DNA of 64,000 nucleotides from an uncultured Celeribacter sp. Its GTDB lineage: Bacteria > Pseudomonadota > Alphaproteobacteria > Rhodobacterales > Rhodobacteraceae. The notes beneath the pieces were generated by a model. That model worked only from the letters and a program-made list of their open reading frames with translations, did not search any database and was not told where the DNA came from. The stretch lies in NCBI RefSeq assembly GCF_963676475.1, contig NZ_OY781106.1:1364001-1428000 (forward strand). The letters run 5' to 3'. This document shows positions 18,549 to 27,424 of the stretch, one piece after another (the first letter of the stretch is position 1; the number at the start of each line of letters is the position of its first letter). The position numbers and the translations under genes were made by a program.

Positions 18549-21023
18549 ATGCCCGTTTACGATCTGGAAGTTTATAATTTCGACCCAAGCGGCGTGTTCA
18601 GCACGACAACTGGATCGCGCTTTACATATTCCGGAGGCGGCCCCACCGGCACGGCAGCTGTCACAGACAACAACGCTGTTTTGACAGACGACAGCGCAGG
18701 CTGGAGCTATGGCGAAACCGCCACGGCGAATGTCAGCATCGGCGGCAATTCTTCGACAAATGCGGATGTCGATGCGGAACGGGTCTGGACTGTCACGGAT
18801 CTGAACACCGGGGAAACCTTTCAGGTCATCCAATTCGATGTCGAGGACGGCGACGCGCGCGGCTTTTACACCGTCTCCGAACAACCGCTGATCGACGGGC
18901 ATCAATATCAGATCGTCAACTACAACTCCAATCCCGGCTCGTCGAGCGGCACCGCGCCGAGTTTCAGCTATGCGGATTACATCTCGACCGCCGAGTTGCC
19001 CGACGGGGTCGTCAGCGGCACGGACGGCAACGACACGATTGACACGAATTACACCGGCGACCCGCAAGGCGAAATGGTCGATGGCACCACCACCCAGGAG
19101 AGCACGCTGAGCTGGGACGATCTGGCCGCCGACAACACCTCGATCGAGGGGGGCATGTCCACCGTCATCAATGGTGTACAGGTCAACATCGGCTATACGG
19201 AAACCAACGGCAACAACACCGCCACCATTTCCAACGAGACCATCTACACCGAGAACGGGGATTTCTCCGACAACAGCTCGCTGCGCCTCTGGGGCTCCGG
19301 CAACAGTGGAGACACCTCGTCGGTCACGCTCGATTTCTCCTCGACTCAAAGCGATGTTCGGGGCGAGGTGGAAAACGTCACCTTTCGTATTTCCGATCTC
19401 GACGTCTACGCCTTTGTCGACACCGTCACCATCACCGCCGTGGATGCCGAGGGCAACACCGTCACCCTGACCATCACGCCCGAGGGCGCCGTCAGCGTCT
19501 CTGGCGACACAGCGACCGGCACGGCGGATGCGAATTTCGTCAACCCGGACGATGCCTCCGGCGCGATCCTCGTCACGATCCCCGGCCCCGTGTCGAACGT
19601 CACCATCGACTACGGCAACAATGGCACGGAGCAACAGTCGATCCATGTGTCCGACATCAATTTCGATGTGATCCAGACCGAATACGATGACACCATCGAA
19701 GCGGGCGCAGGCAACGACACCATCGACGCTGGTCTTGGGGACGATGTGGTCTATGGCGGCTCCGGCGATGACATCATCGAAGGCGGCGTCGGCAATGATA
19801 CGATGTACGGCGAAACCGGCGATGACACCTTCATCGGCGGCGCGGGCGCGGACACCATGTACGGGGACTCCGGTCAGGACACCATCGACTATTCCAACAG
19901 CTCCGAAGGCGTCAATGTCGATCTCGGCACTGGGACCTATTCGGGTGGCGACGCCGAAGGCGACAGCGGTTCCGGCATCGACGGCCTGATCGGGTCGGAT
20001 TACGACGACACGCTCATCGGCTTCGACGGGCAAAGCACGGACGGCGAGAATGCCTATACCAACATTTTCTATGGCGGTGCGGGCAACGATTACCTCGACG
20101 GCGCGGGCGGTGACGACGAACTTTACGGTGGCGAAGGCAACGACACGATCATCGGCGGCGCGGGCGCTGACATCATCGAGGGTGGCGCGGGCGATGACAC
20201 GATCTACGCCGGAGGCGGTGACACGATCACCGGCGGCACAGGCAACGACACGATCATCATCGACCCATCCCAGCTTGATGGCAATGCGATCAACATCATC
20301 GGCTCCGAGGACGCGGGCGATGGCGACACGGATGTCCTGGACCTCTCCGGCCTTGGTGTCGACTGGTCCACACGGCCCATCACCTATGATGAAAACGACC
20401 CGGAAAGCGGATCGCTGACGCTGGCCGACGGCACGGTGATCACATTCAGCAACATCGAAACGGTGATCTGTTTCGGCAAGGGAACTCGGATCGCCACGCC
20501 CTACGGTGCGCGCACGGTCGAAGACCTCAAGCCTGGCGATCTGGTCCTGACCATGGACAACGGCGTGCAGCCGCTGCGCTGGGTCGGCGCGCGTCAGGTG
20601 CCCGCGATGGGCCGGTTCGCGCCCATCGAGATCAAGGCGGGTGCCCTGAACAACGACCGCGATCTGATCGTCTCGCCGCAGCACCGTATGCTGTTGAACA
20701 GCTGGCGCTCCGAGGTGCTGTTCGGCACCTCCGAGGTCTTCGCCGCCGCCAAGCACCTGGTCAACGGCACGACGATCCGAGAGGCACAGGGGGGGATGGT
20801 CACCTATTACCACCTGATGTTCGACCGCCACGAGGTGATCTTTGCCGAAGGCGCCGCCTCGGAAAGCTTCCACGTCTCGGATTACTCACTGACCGGCGTC
20901 GCCGACGCCGCGCGCGAGGAACTCTTCACGCTCTTCCCGGAGCTGCGCTCCATGCCGACGCATCACGGCGACACCGCCCGCAAATGCCTCAAGGCGCATG
21001 AGACGGAGCTTTTGGTGGCGTAA
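18549..21023 (+). CDS. Large RTX-repeat protein with complete C-terminal Hint domain
   Basis: 824 residues from the ATG at 18549 (MPVYDLEVYNFDPSG); the open frame extends 45 codons further upstream with no similarity to the family. The first 400 residues are Thr/Asp/Gly-rich beta structure. RTX calcium-binding repeats (GAGNDTIDAG, GGSGDDIIEG, GGAGNDYLDG) lie at about 385-600. A complete Hint_2 module follows: VICFGKGTRIATPYG with the catalytic Cys, VEDLKPGDLVLT, DLIVSPQHRMLL, HLVNGTTI and HLMFDRHEVIFAEG. RTX proteins are usually exported by type I secretion; the Hint part suggests self-processing. It is paired with the divergent truncated paralogue. Confidence 0.88.
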   Translation: MPVYDLEVYNFDPSGVFSTTTGSRFTYSGGGPTGTAAVTDNNAVLTDDSAGWSYGETATANVSIGGNSSTNADVDAERVWTVTDLNTGETFQVIQFDVEDGDARGFYTVSEQPLIDGHQYQIVNYNSNPGSSSGTAPSFSYADYISTAELPDGVVSGTDGNDTIDTNYTGDPQGEMVDGTTTQESTLSWDDLAADNTSIEGGMSTVINGVQVNIGYTETNGNNTATISNETIYTENGDFSDNSSLRLWGSGNSGDTSSVTLDFSSTQSDVRGEVENVTFRISDLDVYAFVDTVTITAVDAEGNTVTLTITPEGAVSVSGDTATGTADANFVNPDDASGAILVTIPGPVSNVTIDYGNNGTEQQSIHVSDINFDVIQTEYDDTIEAGAGNDTIDAGLGDDVVYGGSGDDIIEGGVGNDTMYGETGDDTFIGGAGADTMYGDSGQDTIDYSNSSEGVNVDLGTGTYSGGDAEGDSGSGIDGLIGSDYDDTLIGFDGQSTDGENAYTNIFYGGAGNDYLDGAGGDDELYGGEGNDTIIGGAGADIIEGGAGDDTIYAGGGDTITGGTGNDTIIIDPSQLDGNAINIIGSEDAGDGDTDVLDLSGLGVDWSTRPITYDENDPESGSLTLADGTVITFSNIETVICFGKGTRIATPYGARTVEDLKPGDLVLTMDNGVQPLRWVGARQVPAMGRFAPIEIKAGALNNDRDLIVSPQHRMLLNSWRSEVLFGTSEVFAAAKHLVNGTTIREAQGGMVTYYHLMFDRHEVIFAEGAASESFHVSDYSLTGVADAAREELFTLFPELRSMPTHHGDTARKCLKAHETELLVA

Positions 21024-21286
21024 TCCGGCCTCCGCAGCCTCTCGCATGACGGCAACGTGGGTTTTGGCCTCTGCACGGCCAAAATCCCCGCAACGACAAT
21101 CGACGCGATGCCCACCAGAATGAACGCGGCATTCAAGGCCAAAGCCAATGTCGCCGGATGTTCAAAGCGGCATTTGGTGCGCGTCAGGATCATCGCCACG
21201 GCGTAAAGCACCGCTGAGAGAATGGGCAAGAGCGGCAGCGACAGGTAATAGGCGATCCGCAGGGCACACAGCTGCCAAATCCCCAT
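20963..21286 (-). CDS. Possible small membrane protein with two helices
   Basis: 107 residues from the ATG at 21286, with GGGCGGGG about 8 bases upstream. Two strongly hydrophobic segments, ALRIAYYLSLPLLPILSAVL and LALALNAAFILVGIASIVVA, are separated by a short basic loop. This composition is unlike the shadow frames around it. The last 60 bases overlap the 3' end of the large RTX/Hint gene. A neighbouring frame starts MIKALGGAVAWGFGS and would join it after a single shift near 21275, so the gene may be frameshifted. Function unknown. Confidence 0.45.
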   Translation of the reverse strand: MGIWQLCALRIAYYLSLPLLPILSAVLYAVAMILTRTKCRFEHPATLALALNAAFILVGIASIVVAGILAVQRPKPTLPSCERLRRPDYATKSSVSCALRHLRAVSP

Positions 21287-21502
21287 GCCACGGCCCCGCC
21301 CAGCGCTTTGATCATGGCATCCCCCGAAAGACAGGCAAATACCGTTGTCAGGGGAGGACGGAGTGTTGGACATACACGCAACGGAACGCGATTTTCGGTG
21401 TCCTTGAAACCGGCGCGCCCGGAAAGAGCCATGCAACACGCGCACAGGCGACTTGCACGCAGATAGTTTGCAATGCCAATCATTTTGACGCACATGCGGT
21501 TT

Positions 21503-21988
21503 ATGACAGAAACGCCCCCCTCCACGCCGCCCGCAGACTCCGCCAAAACCCTCTTCGGGTTTCAATTCGTCACGCTCTCGCGGCGCTGGCGCAAGGTGAT
21601 CCATGCCGAGCTGGCCAAAGCCGGGCTGACCGATGCCACCTGGGCGCCTTTGGTGCATCTCGATGCAGGTGACGGGATCAGTCAGACGGAGCTGGCGGAT
21701 CACCTGGCGCTTGATACCTCAAGCCTCGTGCGTCTGTTGGACATTCTCTCCGAGCGCGGGCTGATCGAACGCCGGGTCTCCCCCAAAGACCGCCGCGCGC
21801 GTCTTTTGTACCTGACGCCCGAGGGCCACACAGAGGTTGCCCGGATCAAGACCCATCTGAACGCGGTCGAGGCCGCGCTTCTGGCCGATCTCAGCGACAC
21901 GCAGGTCACCGCGCTGATCCATGCCATGGAGAAGATCAACATCACGGTCGAGCGCGCCCTCACCCAGACGACGAAGGCAGACACATGA
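21503..21988 (+). CDS. MarR family transcriptional regulator
   Basis: 161 residues from the ATG at 21503; ATGs at 21473 and 21494 are possible alternatives and none has a clear ribosome-binding site. The winged-helix signature is visible: GISQTELADHLALDTSSLVRLLDILSERGLIERR, then RLLYLTPEGHTEVARI. MarR proteins are usually repressors released by aromatic ligands. The next gene overlaps by 4 bases and encodes a FUSC efflux protein, so this regulator very likely controls that pump. Confidence 0.92.
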   Translation: MTETPPSTPPADSAKTLFGFQFVTLSRRWRKVIHAELAKAGLTDATWAPLVHLDAGDGISQTELADHLALDTSSLVRLLDILSERGLIERRVSPKDRRARLLYLTPEGHTEVARIKTHLNAVEAALLADLSDTQVTALIHAMEKINITVERALTQTTKADT

Positions 21989-23916
21989 TGGCCCCTCTCC
22001 TCTCCCGGCTCACAGACCACGGTTTTGACATCACCCGCCTGCGCTTTGCCACCCGCACCGCCATCGCGGCCTGTATCGCCTTTGTGCTGGCCTGGCTCAT
22101 CGGGCTGGAACATCCGCAATGGTCCGCGATGACCGTCTGGGCCGCCTCGCAGCCGACCCGGGGCCAGCTTTGGGAGAAAAGCCTGTTTCGGGGTCTCGGC
22201 TCGATCAGCGGCACCGTCGTGGGCGTGCTTTTGGTCCTGTCGATGCAGCTGCACCCCTCGCTTTTGGTCATAGGTCTCGCGCTTTGGGTCGGGGCCTGTA
22301 CCTATATCGGCAATCTTCAGCGTGGTTTTGTCGCCTATGGCACAGTTTTAGCTGGCTACACCGCCGCCATGGTCTCGCTTTTGGATGCCGCCCACCCGGA
22401 TCAGGTGCTGGGCCTCGGCGCCGACCGGCTGGCCACTGTGATGACCGGCGTCGTCGTCGCCACCTTTATCGGCTCGCTCTTTGCGCCCAAGGCCGCCACC
22501 GGCGAACTGCGCCAAAAGGTGCGCGCGCTTTTGACCGAGATGATCGCGGAGGCCGCATCCGCCACGCCGTCACACACACGTCGTCGCCAACTTTTGTCGG
22601 ATCTCGCGGCCATCGAAGAGGGGCTGGATCCGCATGCCGCAGGCTCCATCCGCTCGCGTCAAAGCATCCGCGCCACCCGCCGGCTCTTAATTGCCGCGAC
22701 CCCGCTTTTGCTTTGGAAACATGGCGACAGCCAACCCGCAGGCTTTCGCAGCCACCTGACTGCGGCCAGTCTCGCACTGGCAGACGAAGACATCCCCGAG
22801 ACGCTCGCGGCTCTGAAAGCCTCCGCCGAGACGCCCGGCCTGTCCCCGCGTCTGCGTGAGACACTCACCAACACCGGCGCCGCACTGGCCGATTGGCATG
22901 CCGACCCGCATGCGCGCCGTTCCGTGGCCTCCCCCGCCACATTCGCGCCTCTGTCGGTCGTCTTGCACCGTGACTGGACCGGCGCGCGCGAGGCGGGGCT
23001 ACGGGCCTTTGGCGCGCTTTTGCTCTTTGGCGTCCTGTGGCTGGTCACCGGCTGGTCGGTGGGCGCGTTCATGCTTTTGGGCCTGTCGGTGATGATCTCG
23101 CTGTTCTCGACCTTCGAGAACCCGGCACAGATGATGAAATCCGTGTTCAAGGGCCAACTTGCCGGCGTCATCGGCGCCTTGATCCTGCGCTGGCTGATCT
23201 GGCCGATGGCGGAGACAGAGACCCAGATGATCCTCTTCACCCTGCCCTTCATTCTGATCGGGCCGCTCTTTGTCGCGCACAATAAAACCGTCGCGATGAG
23301 TTTCGATTACAACATGGTGTTGATGCTGATGTCGCAGCCGCATTGGCCGCTCACCGGCACATTCGAGACCTCCGTCGCCGCCGGTCTTGCCGTGATCGCC
23401 GCCCCTGTGGCCGCGATGGGGGTCTATCTGACCATTTATCCTGCCAACCTGAAACGCCGTCTTGAGACGTTGATGACCGCGATGATCCATGACCTGAGCG
23501 ATCTCGCCGCCGATCCCAAGGCGCTACAAACCCGCAGCCATTGGCAGGCGCGGCTCTATCACCGGACGCTGCGTCTGGTGCGCCTTTCCGAGCGCGCCGC
23601 GCGGGCGCAGACCGAGGCGCAAGATGCGGCTTTGGCGTTGTTGAACCTTGGCCATGCGGCGATGTGGTGCCACCGCGAGGCGGAAAATCAAGGCGAGACC
23701 CGGATGGCACCGCATGAGATGGCGATCTCAGACTCCGACCGCCGCGCCGCACGCGCCGCTTTGATGCGTCTGGCCTATCTGCGCGAAGACCCGGCCCGGG
23801 CGCGCGCCACGCTCGTCAAGCTTCAGGCCCGACACGCGGGCCCCGAAGCCGCGCTGTTGCGCGAGGCGGTGAGCGGCATCGACACGTTGACGCCTCTGCT
23901 CACCACATTGAACTAA
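21985..23916 (+). CDS. FUSC family membrane protein, aromatic-acid efflux type
   Basis: 643 residues with two blocks of about five membrane helices (residues 20-165 and 345-490), each followed by a soluble helical region, the layout of AaeB-like FUSC proteins. The motif GLEHPQWSAMTVWAASQPTRG is in the first block and VMISLFSTFENPAQMMKS in the second. E. coli AaeB exports hydroxylated aromatic acids; a similar role is inferred here. It is translationally coupled to a MarR regulator and convergent with a thioesterase gene 3 bases away. Confidence 0.9.
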   Translation: MMAPLLSRLTDHGFDITRLRFATRTAIAACIAFVLAWLIGLEHPQWSAMTVWAASQPTRGQLWEKSLFRGLGSISGTVVGVLLVLSMQLHPSLLVIGLALWVGACTYIGNLQRGFVAYGTVLAGYTAAMVSLLDAAHPDQVLGLGADRLATVMTGVVVATFIGSLFAPKAATGELRQKVRALLTEMIAEAASATPSHTRRRQLLSDLAAIEEGLDPHAAGSIRSRQSIRATRRLLIAATPLLLWKHGDSQPAGFRSHLTAASLALADEDIPETLAALKASAETPGLSPRLRETLTNTGAALADWHADPHARRSVASPATFAPLSVVLHRDWTGAREAGLRAFGALLLFGVLWLVTGWSVGAFMLLGLSVMISLFSTFENPAQMMKSVFKGQLAGVIGALILRWLIWPMAETETQMILFTLPFILIGPLFVAHNKTVAMSFDYNMVLMLMSQPHWPLTGTFETSVAAGLAVIAAPVAAMGVYLTIYPANLKRRLETLMTAMIHDLSDLAADPKALQTRSHWQARLYHRTLRLVRLSERAARAQTEAQDAALALLNLGHAAMWCHREAENQGETRMAPHEMAISDSDRRAARAALMRLAYLREDPARARATLVKLQARHAGPEAALLREAVSGIDTLTPLLTTLN

Positions 23917-23919
23917 GAT

Positions 23920-24321
23920 TTACACGTGCTCAGGCGCCGGGCCGACTTCGCGCGGTTTGCCCTCCGCATCGACGGCCACCATGGTGAACCGCGCCTCGGT
24001 CACATGCTCGCGCTGCGCCGTATAGGCGCGGCGGGCCCAGACCTCGATCCGGATCACCATGGAGCTGCGCCCGACATGATCGACGGCGGTATACACGCAG
24101 AGCGTATCGCCGACTTTCACCGGCTTCTTGAACACGATCTCATTGGCCGCAATGGTCACCGTGCGCCCGTTGCAGCGCTCGTTGGCGCGAATGGCGGCGG
24201 CGAGGTCCATCTGGCTCATCACCCATCCGCCGAAAATATCGCCTGCGGCATTGGTGTCGGCGGGCATCGCGAGCGTGCGCAGCGTGAGTTCCATGCCCTC
24301 CGGTGTATGTGCGTCTGACAT
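23920..24321 (-). CDS. Acyl-CoA thioesterase (YciA-like hotdog fold)
   Basis: 133 residues from the ATG at 24321 (MSDAHTPEG). It contains the hotdog motif NAAGDIFGGWVMSQMDLAA with the catalytic Asp, followed by FKKPVKVGDTLCVYT, typical of YciA/BACH-type thioesterases that hydrolyse acyl-CoA to free acid and CoA in the cytoplasm. An upstream in-frame start at 24366 is possible but adds poorly conserved residues. It is convergent with the FUSC gene. Confidence 0.92.
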   Translation of the reverse strand: MSDAHTPEGMELTLRTLAMPADTNAAGDIFGGWVMSQMDLAAAIRANERCNGRTVTIAANEIVFKKPVKVGDTLCVYTAVDHVGRSSMVIRIEVWARRAYTAQREHVTEARFTMVAVDAEGKPREVGPAPEHV

Positions 24322-24531
24322 TTTGAAAATCCATCGTCTTGTGATTTTGAGCCTCTCACATGGCATACCACAAACATCGCCTCAAGCCCTTGATCCGAAA
24401 CGCAAAGCCGCTTTCCTCTGGGCGCATGACACATGAAAGCCGCGCGGCGCACACAGGTGTTTCACTTTCACCTGTCCTTTGGCGGGAGCCTGTTGTTAAC
24501 TCTGCTGGCAAATATGACGTGAAGGTTTCTG

Positions 24532-25005
24532 ATGGCACAGGTTCAGCATATTCCCCTCCCCTCCACCTCCCGCCTCTGGGCGAAGGTGCAAAGCGACGAT
24601 TTCATCGACGGTTACGCGGTCAAAAGTGCACTGTCGCCGCGTGAGGCCGCGAACATCGGCCTGACCATGCCCGGCTGGGCCGACGCGCTCTTAAACCTGC
24701 GCAACCGGATCGTGAAGCCTCTCGGCCTGAAAACAGAGACCGCAGAGAACGGCGAGGGCGCGATTTTTCCGGTGGAGTACGAAGGTCAGGACGAGCTGAT
24801 CATTGGCACCGATGACAGCCATCTGAATTTCCGCATTTGCATCCGACAGGACGCGGGCCGCATCCATATGGCAACCTGGGTGCATCGCAACAATGCACTT
24901 GGGCGGGCCTATCTGATGGTGATCAAACCGTTTCACGTGCTGATCGTGCGGGATGCCATGCGCCGGATCGCGCGTGGAAATGCGCGGGCAAATCCTGGCA
25001 CCTGA
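24532..25005 (+). CDS. DUF2867 domain protein
   Basis: 157 residues. The sequence DDFIDGYAVKSALSPREA, then PGWADALLNLRNRIVKPLGL and FRICIRQDAGRIHMATWVHRNN, resembles DUF2867 proteins. No catalytic motif is obvious and the function is unknown. It starts a rightward run 60 bases before hisF. Confidence 0.75.
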   Translation: MAQVQHIPLPSTSRLWAKVQSDDFIDGYAVKSALSPREAANIGLTMPGWADALLNLRNRIVKPLGLKTETAENGEGAIFPVEYEGQDELIIGTDDSHLNFRICIRQDAGRIHMATWVHRNNALGRAYLMVIKPFHVLIVRDAMRRIARGNARANPGT

Positions 25006-25065
25006 CGTTGCATCCGCCCCCCTTGCGCTTTAAAGACTCGGGCGAGAGACAAAAAGGCGTGCCCC

Positions 25066-25869
25066 ATGCTCAAGACCCGCATCATCCCCTGCCTCGACGT
25101 GGCCGATGGCCGTGTCGTCAAAGGCGTGAACTTTGTGGACCTGATCGACGCGGGCGACCCGGTCGAGAGCGCGCGGGCCTATGACGCGGCGGGTGCCGAT
25201 GAACTGTGTTTCTTGGATATTCACGCGACCCATGAGAACCGTGGCACGATGTATGACCTGGCCACCCGCACCGCCGAACAGTGCTTTATGCCGCTCACGA
25301 TCGGCGGCGGTGTGCGGACCACGGAAGACGTGCGCCACCTCCTGCTCGCCGGGGCCGACAAAGTGTCCTTCAACTCCGCCGCCGTGGCCGACCCGGACGT
25401 GATCGCCCGCGCCGCCGATCACTTCGGCAGCCAATGCATCGTCTGTGCGATTGATGCGAAAACCATCGAATGGGACGAAGCGGGCAACCCGATCAAATGG
25501 GCCATCTTCACCCACGGCGGGCGCAAGGCCGCGCTGGACAAGGACGGCCATCCGATTGACGCGGTGGAATTCGCGAAGCTCATCGAGAGCAAGGGCGCGG
25601 GCGAGATCCTCTTGACGTCGATGGACCGCGACGGCACCCGCGCAGGGTTCAACATCGCCATGACCCGCACCATCGCAGACGCCGTGAACATTCCGGTCAT
25701 CGCCTCGGGCGGGGTCGGCAATCTTGACCACCTCGTCGAAGGCGTCACCGAAGGCCACGCCAGCGCCGTTCTGGCCGCCTCCATCTTTCACTTCGGGGAT
25801 TACACGATCCAGGAGGCCAAGGAATATATGGCCTCCAAAGGCATCCCCATGCGCCTCAAGCAATACTGA
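25066..25869 (+). CDS. hisF: Imidazole glycerol phosphate synthase cyclase subunit
   Basis: 267 residues, a (beta/alpha)8 barrel. Catalytic Asp residues are in IPCLDVADGRVVKGV (N terminus) and VCAIDAKTIEWD (middle); phosphate-binding loops TIGGGVRTTEDV and VIASGGVGN are intact. It uses ammonia supplied by HisH to form IGP and AICAR in histidine biosynthesis. It is followed 15 bases later by hisE; the rest of the his genes are elsewhere. Confidence 0.97.
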   Translation: MLKTRIIPCLDVADGRVVKGVNFVDLIDAGDPVESARAYDAAGADELCFLDIHATHENRGTMYDLATRTAEQCFMPLTIGGGVRTTEDVRHLLLAGADKVSFNSAAVADPDVIARAADHFGSQCIVCAIDAKTIEWDEAGNPIKWAIFTHGGRKAALDKDGHPIDAVEFAKLIESKGAGEILLTSMDRDGTRAGFNIAMTRTIADAVNIPVIASGGVGNLDHLVEGVTEGHASAVLAASIFHFGDYTIQEAKEYMASKGIPMRLKQY

Positions 25870-25884
25870 ATTAAGGAACCGCTC

Positions 25885-26193
25885 ATGTCCGTTCTCAACG
25901 AACTCGAACAAGTGATCCTGTCACGCAAAGGCGCAGACCCCGAGACCTCCTGGACCGCGAAACTCCTCGCCAAAGGCCCGGAAAAATGCGCCGAGAAATT
26001 CGGTGAAGAGGCGGTCGAAGCGATTATCGCCGCTGTGAAGAACGACCGCGAAAACCTGACCTATGAGGCCGCCGATGTGCTCTATCACATGCTGGTCATG
26101 TTGGCCGCGCGCGATGTGGCGCTGGACGATGTGCTGGGTGAACTGGCCCGCCGTCAGGGGCTTTCGGGGATTGCGGAAAAGGCGTCGCGCTAA
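25885..26193 (+). CDS. hisE: Phosphoribosyl-ATP pyrophosphatase
   Basis: 102 residues. The MazG-like helical signature AEKFGEEAVEAIIAAVKNDRENLTYEAADVLYHMLV carries the acidic metal-binding residues. It hydrolyses PR-ATP to PR-AMP, the second step of histidine synthesis. Cotranscription with hisF is likely given the 15-base gap and AAGGA before the start. Confidence 0.96.
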   Translation: MSVLNELEQVILSRKGADPETSWTAKLLAKGPEKCAEKFGEEAVEAIIAAVKNDRENLTYEAADVLYHMLVMLAARDVALDDVLGELARRQGLSGIAEKASR

Positions 26194-26213
26194 CCCTAAA
26201 TTTAGAGAATATT

Positions 26214-26732
26214 ATGACAGTTCAATTTTCGGCAAAGCTTTCAGATTTCAATGTTCAAAAAGGGCTTTCAGACCTCACACAGAAACGTGCGCCTTGGCTC
26301 TACAGGTATAGGCTGATCATGATGATTGGTTCTATTTTCGCGCTTTATGCCTTGAGCATCGCCCTCCCGGCCCCAATATCACAGTGGGTAATGATCCTAT
26401 TCCCCATCTTAATCATCGCAATCCTTCTTCTGTTTATCTGGCTAACTCTGAGATGGAGACGTCGCCTTTTCAGCGGCTTTCAAAATGCGAAACTGCGCAC
26501 TGTTGAAACAAGGTTTTCGATGTCCGAAAGCGGTTACACAGAAGAAAGCGCCTTGCATCAACTTAAACTGAACTGGGATGCCTTCATCGCAGCGGAGAAA
26601 ACCAGCCAAGGCTTGGCGTTGTTGATTGCAGAGGGCGAATTCTACTTCATTCCAAATTCAGCCTTTGAAAGTGCCGAAGACCTTGAGACAGCATGCGCGA
26701 CAGCGCGCAATTTTATCGCGGCGCATACATAA
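26214..26732 (+). CDS. YcxB-like membrane protein
   Basis: 172 residues. Two membrane helices (about residues 35-75: LIMMIGSIFALYALSIALP and VMILFPILIIAILLLFIWLT) are followed by a cytoplasmic C-terminal domain with FSMSESGYTEES and EGEFYFIPNSAF, the pattern of YcxB-like proteins. Function is unknown in this family. The gene is visibly richer in A and T than its neighbours, which suggests acquisition or relaxed selection. Confidence 0.7.
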   Translation: MTVQFSAKLSDFNVQKGLSDLTQKRAPWLYRYRLIMMIGSIFALYALSIALPAPISQWVMILFPILIIAILLLFIWLTLRWRRRLFSGFQNAKLRTVETRFSMSESGYTEESALHQLKLNWDAFIAAEKTSQGLALLIAEGEFYFIPNSAFESAEDLETACATARNFIAAHT

Positions 26733-26772
26733 CTGTTCGCATTTCTTCCGGGCATAAGTACTCAAATACCGC

Positions 26773-27204
26773 TCAAAGCCCCAGCCGCGGAATTTCAATC
26801 GCCGGACAGCGATCCATCACCACCTCGGCGCCCTGCGCGCGGGCCAGGGCGGCGGCTTTCTCGTTGACGATGTCGAGCTGCATCCAGATGTATTTCAACC
26901 CTTGAAGCGCATGCAGCGCATCATCGACCACATGTTCGGTCTCTTCGGGCTTGCGAAAGATATCGACCATATCGACCGGCTCGGTGATGTCGGACAAAGC
27001 CGCGACACAGGTCTGGCCGAACAATTCCTTGCCCGCCTGCCCCGGATTGACCGGGATCACCTTATAGCCACGCGCGGCCAGAAATGTGCCGACCCTGTGA
27101 GACGGGCGGTCCGGTTTCGGGGAGGCCCCCACGAGGGCGATCACTTTCGTGTCGCCAAGGATGCGGGCGATGTCGGCGTCGGTCAGTTGGTCAACATATG
27201 TCAT
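26773..27204 (-). CDS. CoA-binding (YccU-like) protein
   Basis: 143 residues from the ATG at 27204; another ATG two codons earlier is possible. A Rossmann-type CoA-binding domain is shown by VIALVGASPKPDRPSHRVG, then GYKVIPVNPGQAGKELFGQ and VDMVDIFRKPEE. Members bind CoA and resemble the CoA-binding part of succinyl-CoA synthetase; the physiological role is not known. Confidence 0.88.
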   Translation of the reverse strand: MTYVDQLTDADIARILGDTKVIALVGASPKPDRPSHRVGTFLAARGYKVIPVNPGQAGKELFGQTCVAALSDITEPVDMVDIFRKPEETEHVVDDALHALQGLKYIWMQLDIVNEKAAALARAQGAEVVMDRCPAIEIPRLGL

Positions 27205-27225
27205 GAGCATGAAGGTAGCGCATTT

Positions 27226-27268
27226 TCAAAAAGAAAAAAGCCCGGGCTCTGAAGACCAGAAACCCGGG
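27226..27268 (-). terminator. Rho-independent terminator downstream of rlmB
   Basis: On the minus strand, CCCGGG with TCT-type extension pairs with a second CCCGGG across a short loop and is followed by CTTTTTTCTTTTT. It lies about 160 bases after the rlmB stop and would end that transcript. Confidence 0.7.
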
Positions 27269-27424
27269 ACAAAGTGTGGAACGAGGGACAGTGAGAGCAA
27301 CGCGCGTGTTCCAAACTGCGCGTCTCACCCAATGAGATAGGGAGAGCCTCTCGATATGGTAGTGTTTGTAAGAAAAACGTGAACGCATCGTGAATCGGAC
27401 GCGCTTAACCCCACCTCTGCGCGT

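Noticed and set aside
18387..20873. 828-codon open frame on the minus strand
   Set aside because: It is the antisense of the RTX/Hint gene; the apparent repeats are reverse translations of the RTX repeats.
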